A stretch of 64,000 bases of DNA, taken from assembly GCA_034669965.1 (NCBI GenBank), contig JAXMOK010000004.1, positions 124,001-188,000 of the forward strand, in the 5' to 3' direction. The notes under the pieces were generated by a model. The model did not search any database, was not told the DNA's origin, and was given only the letters and a program-made list of their open reading frames with translations. The stretch's first letter is position 1. Each line of letters begins with the position of its first letter. This DNA comes from HXMU1420-13 sp034669965. Its GTDB lineage: Bacteria; Bacteroidota; Rhodothermia; Balneolales; Balneolaceae. Position numbers and translations under genes: made by a program. Positions 44,199 through 53,823 of this stretch are shown piece after piece.

Positions 44199-45434
44199 GT
44201 GAAAGCCACTATTTCTAAATATTTCGGGCCCAGTACCATGGTTACAGCGGCATTTATTGGCCCCGGTACTGTTACTATTTGTACGCTTGCAGGCGTAAAC
44301 GGTGGGTATACCTTGCTTTGGGCAGTAGTTTTTTCGGTATTTACCACCATCATTTTGCAAGAAATGACCGCTCGCCTTGGGCTGGTTACACAAAGTGGTT
44401 TTGGGGAAGCCATTCGCGAGCAACTTCAAAACCCGGTGTTTCGGTGGTCGGCGGTTATTCTCATTTTTGGGGCGATTGTAATCGGTAATGCAGCCTACGA
44501 GGGTGGAAATATCTCGGGAGCCGTGCTTGGTTTCGATGAATTATTTGGATCGATAAAAACCGAAATGGGTGGCGAAAAAATTTCGCTAACTCCATTAATT
44601 CTTGGGGGCATTGCTTTCCTGGTATTATTTATTGGTGAAGTAAAAATCATCGAGTGGTTTCTTATCGGATTAGTGATGGTACTAAGTTTGGTCTTCATTA
44701 CCACTGCAGTTATCGTTGAGCCGGACATCAAACAAATATTACGCGGGATGTTTATCCCTTTTACCGGCGATACCGATTGGGTCTTGCTGGTTGGTTTGAT
44801 TGGGACAACCGTAGTGCCATATAACTTGTTTCTACATGCATCTTTGATTAAAGAAAAGTATACGAGCGTTCGCTCACTTTCCGATCTTCGCAAAGAAAAC
44901 GCTACAGCAATCATTCTTGGAGGTGTAATTTCGATCTGTATCATCATAACGAGTGCAACCACCTTGTTTGGTAGCGACGACATACAATCGGCTGCAGATA
45001 TGGCGCAACAATTGGAGCCGTTGTTAGGAAGTTGGTCGGGTTATTTTCTGGGGATAGGATTGTTTGCCGCCGGAATTTCATCCGCGATTACAGCACCACT
45101 TGCAGCCGCCTATGCCGCGCGGGGGATTTTGGGCTGGGAAGTCAAAAGCTTGCGTTCGTTTAAGTTTCGCTTGGTTTGGATGAGCATTCTAATTTTGGGC
45201 ATGCTGTCCAGTATGTTTGGCGGAAGCCCAATCGAAATCATTCAATTTGCACAAGTTACTAATGGGGTATTACTACCGTTGGTAGCCATATTTTTGCTGT
45301 ATCTAATGAATCAAAGCAAATTGCTAGGGGTGTATACCAACAGCGTTTTTCAAAATGCGGCAGGGATCATCGTGTTGCTTGTTGCCTTTGCATTAGGTGC
45401 GCGTAGTTTAAATTCCGTTTTTCAATTTTTGTGA
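44199..45434 (+). CDS. Nramp-superfamily transporter of the 5-oxoprolinase operon, non-canonical metal site
   Basis: An 11-helix transporter, 411 residues, starting at GTG behind a run of seven T. It has the Nramp fold marks GPGTVTICTLAG in helix 1 and VVPYNLFLHASLI in helix 6. Canonical metal transporters have DPGN and MPHN; here the Asp/Pro/Asn are absent (AGVNG) and MPH is VPY. It is the first gene of an operon with pxpABC, matching B. subtilis ycsG next to ycsF. The likely cargo is 5-oxoproline or a related acid and not Mn2+ or Fe2+; this is an inference. Confidence 0.85.
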   Translation: MKATISKYFGPSTMVTAAFIGPGTVTICTLAGVNGGYTLLWAVVFSVFTTIILQEMTARLGLVTQSGFGEAIREQLQNPVFRWSAVILIFGAIVIGNAAYEGGNISGAVLGFDELFGSIKTEMGGEKISLTPLILGGIAFLVLFIGEVKIIEWFLIGLVMVLSLVFITTAVIVEPDIKQILRGMFIPFTGDTDWVLLVGLIGTTVVPYNLFLHASLIKEKYTSVRSLSDLRKENATAIILGGVISICIIITSATTLFGSDDIQSAADMAQQLEPLLGSWSGYFLGIGLFAAGISSAITAPLAAAYAARGILGWEVKSLRSFKFRLVWMSILILGMLSSMFGGSPIEIIQFAQVTNGVLLPLVAIFLLYLMNQSKLLGVYTNSVFQNAAGIIVLLVAFALGARSLNSVFQFL

Positions 45435-45435
45435 T

Positions 45436-46188
45436 ATGCGCATCGATTTGAATTGTGATTTAGGGGAATGGAAATCGGCAGAAAGTCGAATTAACGACCA
45501 AAAAATCATGCCGTTCATTACTTCATGTAATATTGCTTGCGGCGGTCATATCGGCGATGTAGAGTCTATTCGAACCACCATTCAACTGGCACTCGAACAT
45601 CAAGTTGCGATAGGCCTGCATCCCTCTTATCCCGATAAAGAACATTTCGGGAGGAAGGTATTGGATATTAAACCGACAGATTTGAAGAATTCGCTTGTCG
45701 AACAAATACAGTTTTTTAAAGAGCATGCCGATGAGTTAAATGCCGAAATCCATCACGTAAAACCGCACGGTGCTTTGTATAACTTTGCTGCAAAAGATGA
45801 ATCCACCGCCCAAACCATACTTGATGCACTTATCGAAAGCAATTTGATGGTACCAATTTATACACTGCCAATCGGTGTGCTAAAGGAAATGGCAGAAGAG
45901 CAGGGTTTCAAATGTGTAAATGAAGTGTTTGCCGATCGAGCCTACGAAGACACTCTTGAATTGCGTTCCAGAACCAAACCCGGAGCAGTTTTGAATGAAA
46001 TTGAAGAGGTTCAAGAGCATATCCACCGAATGATATTAGAAGGAACAGTGAAAACATACTCAGGAAAAGTGTTGCCGATATCAGCAGAAACCATGTGTTT
46101 GCATAGCGATACAGCCGGCGCCATTCATCTTGCCAAGAAAATCCACCAATATTTGAAAGATCATGGCTGTGACATCGCTCCGTATTAA
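45436..46188 (+). CDS. pxpA: 5-oxoprolinase subunit A (LamB/YcsF family)
   Basis: A subunit of the ATP-dependent PxpABC 5-oxoprolinase that opens pyroglutamate to glutamate. The 250-residue protein has RIDLNCDLGEW, SCNIACGGHIGD, GLHPSYPD with FGR, and HVKPHGALYN, the conserved catalytic residues of the family. It starts 1 bp after the transporter stop. The end overlaps pxpB by 26 bp if the first ATG of that gene is used. Confidence 0.94.
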   Translation: MRIDLNCDLGEWKSAESRINDQKIMPFITSCNIACGGHIGDVESIRTTIQLALEHQVAIGLHPSYPDKEHFGRKVLDIKPTDLKNSLVEQIQFFKEHADELNAEIHHVKPHGALYNFAAKDESTAQTILDALIESNLMVPIYTLPIGVLKEMAEEQGFKCVNEVFADRAYEDTLELRSRTKPGAVLNEIEEVQEHIHRMILEGTVKTYSGKVLPISAETMCLHSDTAGAIHLAKKIHQYLKDHGCDIAPY

Positions 46189-46822
46189 TCAACAAATGTG
46201 GTCGGTAAGCACGTTAAATGAACAGGCGATCATACTTCAGCCGGAAGAGAGTGAGAGCGCTCTCGAGCAAATTCATCAGGTTTTTAGATTGATGGAGGCT
46301 ACATCAATAGACGGTGTGATTGATGTAATTCCTGCCTATGATAGCCTGACAGTGTTTTGGGATGCATCAAAAACCAACAAGCAAAAACTGCTTGAACAAA
46401 TCAGTTCGTTAACGTTTAGCTCCGAGAAAGTAAGCGCAAAAACCATCAAAATAGATGTTGATTATAGCAAAGGCCTAGACTGGGTCAGATTGGAGAAAAT
46501 AACAGGATTAGATCGGTCGGAAATCATAAAAAAGCACGCTGGTACCGAGTATAAAGTAGCGATGGTCGGTTTTTTGCCCGGTTTTATTTTTTTGGATGGA
46601 CTTACTGCTGAACTAGCCGTTCCCAGGCTGGATACTCCCAGAAATAAAATTCCTGCCGGCGCTATTGGGATAGGGGGCTCGCAAACCGGAATGTATTCTT
46701 TGCCTAGTGCCGGTGGTTGGAATATAATCGGAACTTCTACGGATCGATTTTTTGATGCGGATAAACAACCGCCCATCACAATTATGCCAGGGGATTTTGT
46801 GCAATTTGTGGAGGTTGGTTAA
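46163..46822 (+). CDS. pxpB: 5-oxoprolinase subunit B (KipI-like)
   Basis: The PxpB subunit, 219 residues. The cyclophilin-like half contains VAMVGFLPGFIFLDGL, PRLDTPRNKIPAGAIGIGG and SQTGMYSLPSAGGWNIIG. In B. subtilis this family (KipI) also inhibits the sporulation kinase KinA, but that role is not expected here. An alternative start at ATG 46196 would remove the overlap with pxpA. Confidence 0.92.
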   Translation: MAVTSLRINQQMWSVSTLNEQAIILQPEESESALEQIHQVFRLMEATSIDGVIDVIPAYDSLTVFWDASKTNKQKLLEQISSLTFSSEKVSAKTIKIDVDYSKGLDWVRLEKITGLDRSEIIKKHAGTEYKVAMVGFLPGFIFLDGLTAELAVPRLDTPRNKIPAGAIGIGGSQTGMYSLPSAGGWNIIGTSTDRFFDADKQPPITIMPGDFVQFVEVG

Positions 46823-46824
46823 AC

Positions 46825-47694
46825 ATGGGGCAATTAAAAGTGATAAAGCCCGGGTTTTACACCACAATTCAAGACGCTGGTCGGTTTGGTTACAAGAAAT
46901 TTGGTGTGCCGGTTAGCGGTGCCATGGACTCGAGAGCAATGGAAGCAGCAAACCGAATAGTAGGTAACGAATCAGGATCGGCAGTGTTAGAATGTACTTT
47001 TGATGGAGGTGAGTATGAGTTTGAAACCAAAGCTGCGATTGCAATTACCGGCGCTGATACTAAAATCCTTATCAACCATAATTCGGTAGCACCATACCAA
47101 GTTTTAGAAGTTAAAAAAGGCGATCGATTGAAAATAGCTTATCCCCAAAAAGGGATGCGAAGCTACTTGGCAATTAGTGGCCAACTTGATTTGCCCAAAG
47201 TGATGGAATCTTATTCAACCTATGTACCGGGAGCTTTTGGTGGTTTTAAAGGGCGTCCGCTAAAAGCCAACGATGTATTGCGATGGAATAGTCCATCAGA
47301 AAAAGTGATCATCGAATCTGAAACAGAAATACAAATTCCATATTTCTCGAGTAAACTAAGCATTGATGTTCGTCCCGGGCCGGAATGGAGTTGGTTGAAT
47401 GAACTTCAAAAAAAGTGCGTATTAGACGGAGACTACAAAGTACAGTCAACATCGAATAGAATGGCGATCAGATTTTCGGGCGAGAATATCGAAACGAATT
47501 TTCCGGATATGAAATCATCGGCAGTGGCTCCGGGAATCATTCAGTTACCGTCTTCGGGTATTCCCATTTTGTTAATGAAAGATGCGCAAACCATTGGAGG
47601 ATATCCAAGAATACTACATGTTGCCAATTATCATTTGTGGCGGGTTGGGCAAGTTCGGCCAAGTGACCGAATTCGATTTAAAGTAGTTGATTAG
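46825..47694 (+). CDS. pxpC: 5-oxoprolinase subunit C (KipA-like)
   Basis: The PxpC subunit, 289 residues, carrying GFYTTIQDAGRFGYKKFGVP, VSGAMDSRAM and the C-terminal KDAQTIGGYPRILHVA. PxpB and PxpC form the carboxylase-like partner of PxpA. It begins 2 bp after pxpB and is the last gene of the operon; the convergent TetR gene follows after 1 bp, so transcription must end within the genes or by collision. Confidence 0.93.
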   Translation: MGQLKVIKPGFYTTIQDAGRFGYKKFGVPVSGAMDSRAMEAANRIVGNESGSAVLECTFDGGEYEFETKAAIAITGADTKILINHNSVAPYQVLEVKKGDRLKIAYPQKGMRSYLAISGQLDLPKVMESYSTYVPGAFGGFKGRPLKANDVLRWNSPSEKVIIESETEIQIPYFSSKLSIDVRPGPEWSWLNELQKKCVLDGDYKVQSTSNRMAIRFSGENIETNFPDMKSSAVAPGIIQLPSSGIPILLMKDAQTIGGYPRILHVANYHLWRVGQVRPSDRIRFKVVD

Positions 47695-47695
47695 T

Positions 47696-48226
47696 TTACT
47701 CAGCTTTGTTCGAATACTTGTTAATCAGGAAAGACTTTAAGGAATCTGCATCTTTAATTGAACCCTGTAAAATTGCGGCATTGATGCCATCGATGAGATA
47801 AAAAAGGGTGTCTGTTTCTAAATCAGGTTGTTGGTAACCTAGTTTTTTAAAAGATACTCCTAGTTTTAAACGCAATGGTTCAAGGTTAACCACTTCCTTT
47901 TTATTCAACTCCCAGGCTAATTTAACCTGTAATTTCATGAACTCAACATCTTGTTCAGATAATTGGAAGGGCAGATGGATGGTTTTTTTAAGAACATCTT
48001 TCGGATCAGATTCGAATACGATATCCGAATAAAAAGACTTAACACGCTGTTCGCCTTCCTTCAAAATCACCTCAAGTAAGCCTTCTTTGGTAGCAAAGTG
48101 CCTGAACACCAATCCCTCGGAGACGCCTGCTTTCTTCGCAATTTTATTGGTGGAAGTAGCCGTGTAGCCATCCGAAGCAAAAAGCTCAGACGCAGCTTGA
48201 ATGATATTTCTCTTTTTTTCTGTCAT
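47696..48226 (-). CDS. TetR family transcriptional regulator
   Basis: A 176-residue repressor-like regulator. The N-terminal HTH is clear: IIQAASELFASDGYTATSTN, IAKKAGVSEGLVFRHFATKEGL. The C-terminal ligand domain is helical and diverged. It probably binds the 18-bp palindrome right before its own start (48227-48244), which would give autoregulation; a related site before the dienelactone hydrolase suggests a wider regulon. The ligand is unknown. Confidence 0.9.
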   Translation of the reverse strand: MTEKKRNIIQAASELFASDGYTATSTNKIAKKAGVSEGLVFRHFATKEGLLEVILKEGEQRVKSFYSDIVFESDPKDVLKKTIHLPFQLSEQDVEFMKLQVKLAWELNKKEVVNLEPLRLKLGVSFKKLGYQQPDLETDTLFYLIDGINAAILQGSIKDADSLKSFLINKYSNKAE

Positions 48227-48244
48227 AGTAAGCGATCACTCACT
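48227..48244. promoter_or_regulatory. Candidate TetR operator (imperfect 9+9 palindrome)
   Basis: AGTGAGTGA / TCGCTTACT (minus-strand reading) has seven of nine complementary positions, directly next to the TetR start codon. The plus-strand 13-mer ATCACTCACTAAT at 48235-48247 recurs exactly at 51270-51282 upstream of the dienelactone hydrolase and metZ. Confidence 0.4.
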
Positions 48245-48281
48245 AATGTACTTTTCGAGAAACAAACTTACAATCCGATTC

Positions 48282-48806
48282 TTAGTCGATCTTTTTTATG
48301 CTTTCCAGATGATGCAGCGTATGAAATTCGGTGAAGTACAACACCTCACGAAGGGATAATAATCCTAATAATGGATGCTTGGCACCGATCGTTGATATTT
48401 CTTTCTCTGTCCACCGACCGATTACTTTGAGTAGCTTTTTCCGCTTTTTATCGAAGGTATTTAAAACCTTCGATTTTGCAGATAGAAGAACGGGATCGGG
48501 GATATAAGGAGCCGTTGATTTGCCGCCATCACGTAGCTTTTGATGGTACAACTCTAACAACTCATTGTACAACATCTCTTCTCGATTGATGTTGCCGAAC
48601 TTAATTATTAAAAGAATGGCAGGACCCGATAGGCCTAAAATTACCGGTGAAACGCTTTTGATCAAATGCTCGAGCTGTTGACCGGTAGTCCATTTGCCTT
48701 CGGCTTCAGATGCCTCAAAAAGGTGATCCGGTTGTGCTTCCACATATCGAATCACCTCTTTAAAAGCCTGATCTATTCCATCTTTTATTTCGGGGATAGG
48801 TTTCAA
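48282..48806 (-). CDS. DinB/YfiT-like metal-binding protein
   Basis: A 174-residue four-helix-bundle protein of the DinB superfamily. Likely metal ligands are His in GQQLEHLIKS and two His in EFHTLHHLESI near the C-terminus, the usual three-histidine site. Such proteins are putative thiol (bacillithiol-like) transferases or hydrolases in other phyla. It lies 12 bp after the sugar transporter gene on the same strand and upstream of the TetR gene. Confidence 0.8.
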   Translation of the reverse strand: MKPIPEIKDGIDQAFKEVIRYVEAQPDHLFEASEAEGKWTTGQQLEHLIKSVSPVILGLSGPAILLIIKFGNINREEMLYNELLELYHQKLRDGGKSTAPYIPDPVLLSAKSKVLNTFDKKRKKLLKVIGRWTEKEISTIGAKHPLLGLLSLREVLYFTEFHTLHHLESIKKID

Positions 48807-48818
48807 AATGTGTCGTAA

Positions 48819-50249
48819 TTAGGAGATAGTGCCATATTTTTCTTCCCAAATTTTCTCCAGATCTTCGAGCGAACGTCCCTTGGTTTCCGGGATGTATTTC
48901 ATCGTAAATACTATAATTACAACAATAAATGCGATGAAAATAAAATAAGGGAGCGATCCATTCCAAAATGCATTGTTGTTTACTTCACTTTCAACAACGA
49001 TTGGGAAACTCTGTGAAACTACATAGTTCATCGCCCACTGGACAGCAACTGCAATCGACATAGCCGCACTACGAATACTGTTCGGGAACATTTCAGAAAG
49101 AAGTACCCAAACAACCGGTCCCATACTCATAGCAAATGAACCGATAAAAACTAACACACCGATCAGCGAAACTAAGCCAATATTATCTGTCATCAACGAG
49201 ACACCAAGCATCAAGAATCCTACAATCATACCAACCGAACCGGAAATGATAAGTGGTTTGCGCCCCCATTTATCAACACTAAACATAGCGATGAATGTGA
49301 ATAAGAAGTTTACGCCTGCAAGTAAAATTTGCTGAGCAAGCACTTCATCTTGTCCAAAACCAAGAGCTTTTTCGAAGATATCGGCGCCGAAATAAAGCAC
49401 TGCATTGATACCGGTAAATTGTTGTAAGCCCGAGATTACTGAACCAATTACGATAATCGGCAATATTGATTTCTTGAGTAGATCTTTAAACGGAGTTGTT
49501 TGTTTTCCTTTTAGCGATTCTTTGATTTCTATCAATTCCAGATTCGCCATTTCTTTGCCATGAACCCGCTCAAGTACGATTATGGCTTCTTCCTCACGTC
49601 CTTTCAGCATCAACCACCGTGGACTTTTAGGCACGAAGAACAACAATACTAGGAAAAGTGTACATGGAATCAATTCCGACCAGAACATTAATCTCCAGCC
49701 ACGTTCTAGGTTGTAAACTTCATCGCCACCTTGGCCGATAGCATACGTAGCCAAGAAAACCACAAAAAACCCTGTTACAATAGCTACTTGATAGTAGGTT
49801 ACCATTTTTCCACGAATTTTAGCAGGTGAAAGCTCCGCGATGTAGGTTGGCGCGTTCATCGAAGCGATACCGATGCCCAATCCACCTAAAATTCGGAACA
49901 TCACTAACAGAGAAACCGACTGTGGTAAAAACTCCGGTAATCCTGATCCCCATGCAGAAACCGTGAATAAACTAGCCGACAAAATGAGAGAATTTTTTCT
50001 CCCGATTGAACTGCTTATCAATCCCGATGATGCTGCTCCAATTAAACAACCTAAAAGCGCGCTACCAACTACCCAACCTTTCATGGCTGCATCTAGATCG
50101 AAATATTTACTGAAATAAAATTGGGTACCGTTAATTACGCCGGTATCGTATCCAAAAAGTAAACCGCCTAAAGAAGCGACGATTGCAATGAGGATTAAAC
50201 CCGTATTAAATGACTTTACCTGATAAGCGGCGTTGTCTGATGTGCTCAT
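48819..50249 (-). CDS. Sugar porter family MFS transporter
   Basis: A 12-helix proton-coupled sugar symporter, 476 residues. Family motifs are seen: LGGLLFGYDTGVINGT, RILGGLGIGIASMNAPTYIA (in part), VPKSPRWLMLKGREEEA, QQFTGINAVLYFG, and PETKGRSLEDLEKIWEEKYG at the C-terminus. It resembles XylE/GalP-type importers, and the QQFTGINAV motif is typical of hexose/pentose binding. The substrate is not certain. Confidence 0.92.
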   Translation of the reverse strand: MSTSDNAAYQVKSFNTGLILIAIVASLGGLLFGYDTGVINGTQFYFSKYFDLDAAMKGWVVGSALLGCLIGAASSGLISSSIGRKNSLILSASLFTVSAWGSGLPEFLPQSVSLLVMFRILGGLGIGIASMNAPTYIAELSPAKIRGKMVTYYQVAIVTGFFVVFLATYAIGQGGDEVYNLERGWRLMFWSELIPCTLFLVLLFFVPKSPRWLMLKGREEEAIIVLERVHGKEMANLELIEIKESLKGKQTTPFKDLLKKSILPIIVIGSVISGLQQFTGINAVLYFGADIFEKALGFGQDEVLAQQILLAGVNFLFTFIAMFSVDKWGRKPLIISGSVGMIVGFLMLGVSLMTDNIGLVSLIGVLVFIGSFAMSMGPVVWVLLSEMFPNSIRSAAMSIAVAVQWAMNYVVSQSFPIVVESEVNNNAFWNGSLPYFIFIAFIVVIIVFTMKYIPETKGRSLEDLEKIWEEKYGTIS

Positions 50250-50416
50250 AGAGATTCTGATTGTATAGTTGATAAGTGGTGATGCTGTAATATTTGTTTA
50301 TTCACCTCGATAAAGCATTGGTATTAACAAACATCAGCTAAACGGCAGAACTTATAAAACCGCTTCCACTATTACCACACAAGAATTGGAAATCTATGGC
50401 TCAAATAATATTAAGC

Positions 50417-51223
50417 TTAGTACTTCGAAAGAATTTCGATGAGCTTTTCCCAGGCTTGATTGCGTGCCATTTTATTGGCATCGGTTGAAGGTAGGGCAGG
50501 ATCATCTCCACGGCGCATAAAGGCATGCCCTGCTCCCTCATAAATCACATATTCGTACGATTTATTGTATTCATTCATTGCTTCTTCAGAGAACTCAATG
50601 GTAGCATTCACACGGTTGTCATCGCCGCCATAAAAACCGAAAACCGGTACTTCAATTGATTGGTACACTTCTTTTTCTTGTGGTCCGGTTCCATAAAAAA
50701 CAATGGCTTGTTCAATCATGTCGCCGGCGTTGGTGGCAAATCGAAAAGATTGCGAGCCTCCCCAACAAAATCCTACTATAATCACCTTTCCGTTTCCTGC
50801 AGCAATGCTTTTTGCATATTCGAGAGTGTTCTTTAAATCCATGGTTACTTTATCCGGATCAAGTTCGTACAAGGCACTGCGGGCATCATCTGATGACGCG
50901 TAATCAGAAGTTTTTTCGAAACCATCTTGTGTATTGCTGATCAGATCCGGGGCTACGGCGATGTATCCGTTTTCTGCAATTTGATCGGCAAAAGAGCGCG
51001 CCCATATATTAAGTCCTCGATTTTCGTGTATCACCAGAACTACAGGCACTTTTTCATCAACCTCGGGATAAGCAACAAATGTATGTAACTCACGATCGTT
51101 TGAATTGATGGTTACCCACTCATGATGTCGAGGTGAGTTTTCAACTTGTTGTTGTGCATAATCTTGTGCAGCTACAGTAACAGAGAATAAAAGAGTAAGA
51201 ACAAAAAGGGATAGCGTTTTCAT
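50417..51223 (-). CDS. Dienelactone hydrolase family protein, exported
   Basis: An alpha/beta-hydrolase of about 268 residues with a signal peptide (MKTLSLFVLTLLFSVTVAAQ). The dienelactone hydrolase triad is visible: Cys in VGFCWGGSQSF, Asp in GGDDNRVNA, and His in GAGHAFMRRGD. HENRGLNIW provides the family Glu/Arg. Start 51223 is used because the signal peptide begins there; the frame is open to 51274. It is divergent from metZ and downstream of a candidate TetR site. Confidence 0.86.
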   Translation of the reverse strand: MKTLSLFVLTLLFSVTVAAQDYAQQQVENSPRHHEWVTINSNDRELHTFVAYPEVDEKVPVVLVIHENRGLNIWARSFADQIAENGYIAVAPDLISNTQDGFEKTSDYASSDDARSALYELDPDKVTMDLKNTLEYAKSIAAGNGKVIIVGFCWGGSQSFRFATNAGDMIEQAIVFYGTGPQEKEVYQSIEVPVFGFYGGDDNRVNATIEFSEEAMNEYNKSYEYVIYEGAGHAFMRRGDDPALPSTDANKMARNQAWEKLIEILSKY

Positions 51224-51296
51224 AAGAGAGAATTTTGAGATATAGAAATACGGACGATGTATCTTGCGAATCACTCACTAATATAATTCGAAGTAT

Positions 51297-52463
51297 ATGA
51301 ACTCCAAAGCGTTTGAGACTCAAGCGATACGGTTGCAAACTGAACGATCGAGCCATCGAGAGCATTCCGTACCCATTTATGCAACCTCAAGTTATTTGTT
51401 TGATGATGCCGAGCATGCACGAGCATTATTTGCCAAAGAAGTGGAAGGCAATGTGTATTCCCGATATTCTAATCCCAATAATGATGAATTTGTTCAAAAG
51501 TTATGCGCTTTGGAAGGCGCAGAAGCCGGGATTGCAACTGCATCAGGTATGGCAGCTATGTTTATCAGTTTGGCTTCTTTTGTAAAAGCTGGCGATCATA
51601 TTGTCGCTTGCCGATCGGTATTTGGTTCCACACATCAAATTTTAACGCAATTATTACCTCGCTGGAATGTGAGTTTCACCTATGTGGAGGGCGCCAATAT
51701 GGACGAATGGGAGGCAGCAATTACGCCAACAACCAAAATGTTTTTTTTGGAAACCCCCTCCAATCCGGGGTTAACTGTGTTTGATATATCCGCAATTTCT
51801 AAGATTGCCCACCAGCATGGCATTTTGGTGAATGTTGATAATTGCTTTGCCACACCATATCTACAAAACCCAATTGCATTAGGTGCTGATATTGTTACTC
51901 ATTCGGCAACAAAATTCATCGACGGACAAGGCAGAACTTTAGGAGGAGCAGTTTTATCATCAAAAGAGCTCATTGAAGAAGTCATGTTTATGAGCAGGCA
52001 TACCGGGCCGGCAATGTCGCCATTTAATGGCTGGGTGCTTTCGAAAAGCCTTGAAACACTAGCTGTTCGCATGGATCGCCATTGTTCAAATGCTTTAGCG
52101 TTGGCAAAATTCTTTGAGGATCAACCAGCGATATCGAAAGTGTATTACCCATATTTAGCTTCTCATCCGAATGTTGATTTAGCTAGACAGCAAATGCGTC
52201 AGGGCGGTAGTTTGGTTACGTTTGAGTTAAAATCAGGATTAGATGGCGGACGAACGTTTCTGGATCAACTTTCCATGATTTCATTGTCTTCGAATTTGGG
52301 GGATTCTAGAACCATTGCTACTCATCCGGCATCCACCACACATTCAAAACTTACCGAAGAAGAGCGAAATGCAGTTGGAATAATGCCCGGAACCATCCGA
52401 ATTTCGGTTGGTCTGGAGCACATCGATGATATTATCGATGATGTGGAAGCAGCATTAAAATAG
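51297..52463 (+). CDS. metZ: O-succinylhomoserine sulfhydrylase-like PLP enzyme
   Basis: A 388-residue Cys/Met metabolism PLP enzyme. It has FETQAIRLQTERSSHREHS, VPIYATSSYLFDDAEHA, the PLP lysine in THSATKFIDGQGRTLGGAV and FLETPSNPG. The THSATKFIDGQGR segment is characteristic of MetZ, which makes homocysteine from O-succinylhomoserine and sulfide. Methionine gamma-lyase or cystathionine gamma-synthase are less likely alternatives. With cysE-cysM it covers sulfide assimilation, but it lies apart from them. Confidence 0.86.
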   Translation: MNSKAFETQAIRLQTERSSHREHSVPIYATSSYLFDDAEHARALFAKEVEGNVYSRYSNPNNDEFVQKLCALEGAEAGIATASGMAAMFISLASFVKAGDHIVACRSVFGSTHQILTQLLPRWNVSFTYVEGANMDEWEAAITPTTKMFFLETPSNPGLTVFDISAISKIAHQHGILVNVDNCFATPYLQNPIALGADIVTHSATKFIDGQGRTLGGAVLSSKELIEEVMFMSRHTGPAMSPFNGWVLSKSLETLAVRMDRHCSNALALAKFFEDQPAISKVYYPYLASHPNVDLARQQMRQGGSLVTFELKSGLDGGRTFLDQLSMISLSSNLGDSRTIATHPASTTHSKLTEEERNAVGIMPGTIRISVGLEHIDDIIDDVEAALK

Positions 52464-52467
52464 TAAC

Positions 52468-53757
52468 TTAGTCGACTAAGGCTGTATCAACTCTAGTTGG
52501 TGTTTCCTTTCCCGATACAATGGCGTCGGCTGCTTTAGCAATTGCCTTTATTGTATTGTTGAGATGGCTGATGTCGATCGTTTCGAATTCATCACTAACT
52601 TCGTGGTAATCACGATCAACATCGATAGGAGTGGTAGAAATGGAGTGCGCGGGAACGCCCAATCGGGCTAATACCGCATTATCAGAACGGTAAAATAAAT
52701 TCTGATTTGGATAAGGATCGGGATAAAATTCATAGTCTGTGTTTTCGACACTTTCACTTAAGATTTGGCCAAAAGATGAACGTTCATATCCCGTAATCCA
52801 TGCTGTATTAGGACCTGAGACAGCGGGTTTGCCTACCATTTCGATATTGAACATGGCTACAATCTCATCCGGAGTTACTTGTTTTGAAAAATAGTCGGAG
52901 CCGAAGCCACCCATTTCTTCAGCGGTGAATGTTACAAACAGCAATGTGCGTTCGGGTGTAGGTTGCTCGGAAAAATACTTAGCCAATTGGATCACCGATG
53001 TTACACCTGATGCATTATCATTGGCGCCGTTAGCAATTGAGTCGGCATTGGCGCTTGAACGTATTCCAATGTGATCGTGGTGAGCAGAAAAAATTACGAT
53101 CTCATCTGTTCTATTTCCTTTTATCATACCAACCACATTTCGAAGTTCATAAAATGTGGAAGCAGCTGTAATGTGAGCCGAAAAATTAGTTACAGGTTCA
53201 TCGCTTATCAGAAATAAAATATTACCTCGGTCTTCACCTTCCATAATTCGGTTATTTTGAGAATAATATGATTGATAGCGGCCAAAAATATCGTCGTATT
53301 CAGGGTCTACTATAACCAATTTATCTTCATTTGAAGATCTTATTTCATTAAAAACTGAACGAAAGTTGTTGCCCTTTTCCAGGTAAACTATTTCTGTGTT
53401 TGTTGAGCTCAAGAACACATCATCCTGCGAGAAGAATCCAAAGTATTGAGAGTCGTCAATTTCGTTACCGTTCACCAGTAACTCGCTGTCTAAAATAGAA
53501 ACGTCCTGAATTCTGAATGATTGAAAATAATCTGTTTCATCATTAGCGTATGCAAGCCCATAGCTTTGAAAGTGCGCAGCAATAAAATCTTCAGCTTCGG
53601 TGATTTCGCTAGAGAGGGCATGTCGCCCTTTTAATTCGTCGGACGCAAGAATTTTAAGAATTTCAGCAGTATCCTGTTCAGAAACCGTAATTGAGTCTGA
53701 GCAGCCTACGTATAATGGGACTAAAAATAGAAGATATATTTTAAACGAAAGGCGCAT
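52468..53757 (-). CDS. M28 family metallopeptidase, lipoprotein
   Basis: A 429-residue zinc aminopeptidase-like enzyme. The lipoprotein signal ends PLYVGC (Cys about residue 19). A PA-like insert (about 90-190) precedes the M28 core: FSAHHDHIG, GANDNASGVTSV, FTAEEMGGFGS (Glu base and ligand) and a C-terminal YHEVSDEFE. It is convergent with metZ (4-bp gap). Confidence 0.88.
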   Translation of the reverse strand: MRLSFKIYLLFLVPLYVGCSDSITVSEQDTAEILKILASDELKGRHALSSEITEAEDFIAAHFQSYGLAYANDETDYFQSFRIQDVSILDSELLVNGNEIDDSQYFGFFSQDDVFLSSTNTEIVYLEKGNNFRSVFNEIRSSNEDKLVIVDPEYDDIFGRYQSYYSQNNRIMEGEDRGNILFLISDEPVTNFSAHITAASTFYELRNVVGMIKGNRTDEIVIFSAHHDHIGIRSSANADSIANGANDNASGVTSVIQLAKYFSEQPTPERTLLFVTFTAEEMGGFGSDYFSKQVTPDEIVAMFNIEMVGKPAVSGPNTAWITGYERSSFGQILSESVENTDYEFYPDPYPNQNLFYRSDNAVLARLGVPAHSISTTPIDVDRDYHEVSDEFETIDISHLNNTIKAIAKAADAIVSGKETPTRVDTALVD

Positions 53758-53823
53758 GTGAAATACTGTATAGTGATTTCATCAATTATAATAGATGTGA
53801 AGACTTCAAGTAGTAAAAAGCTA

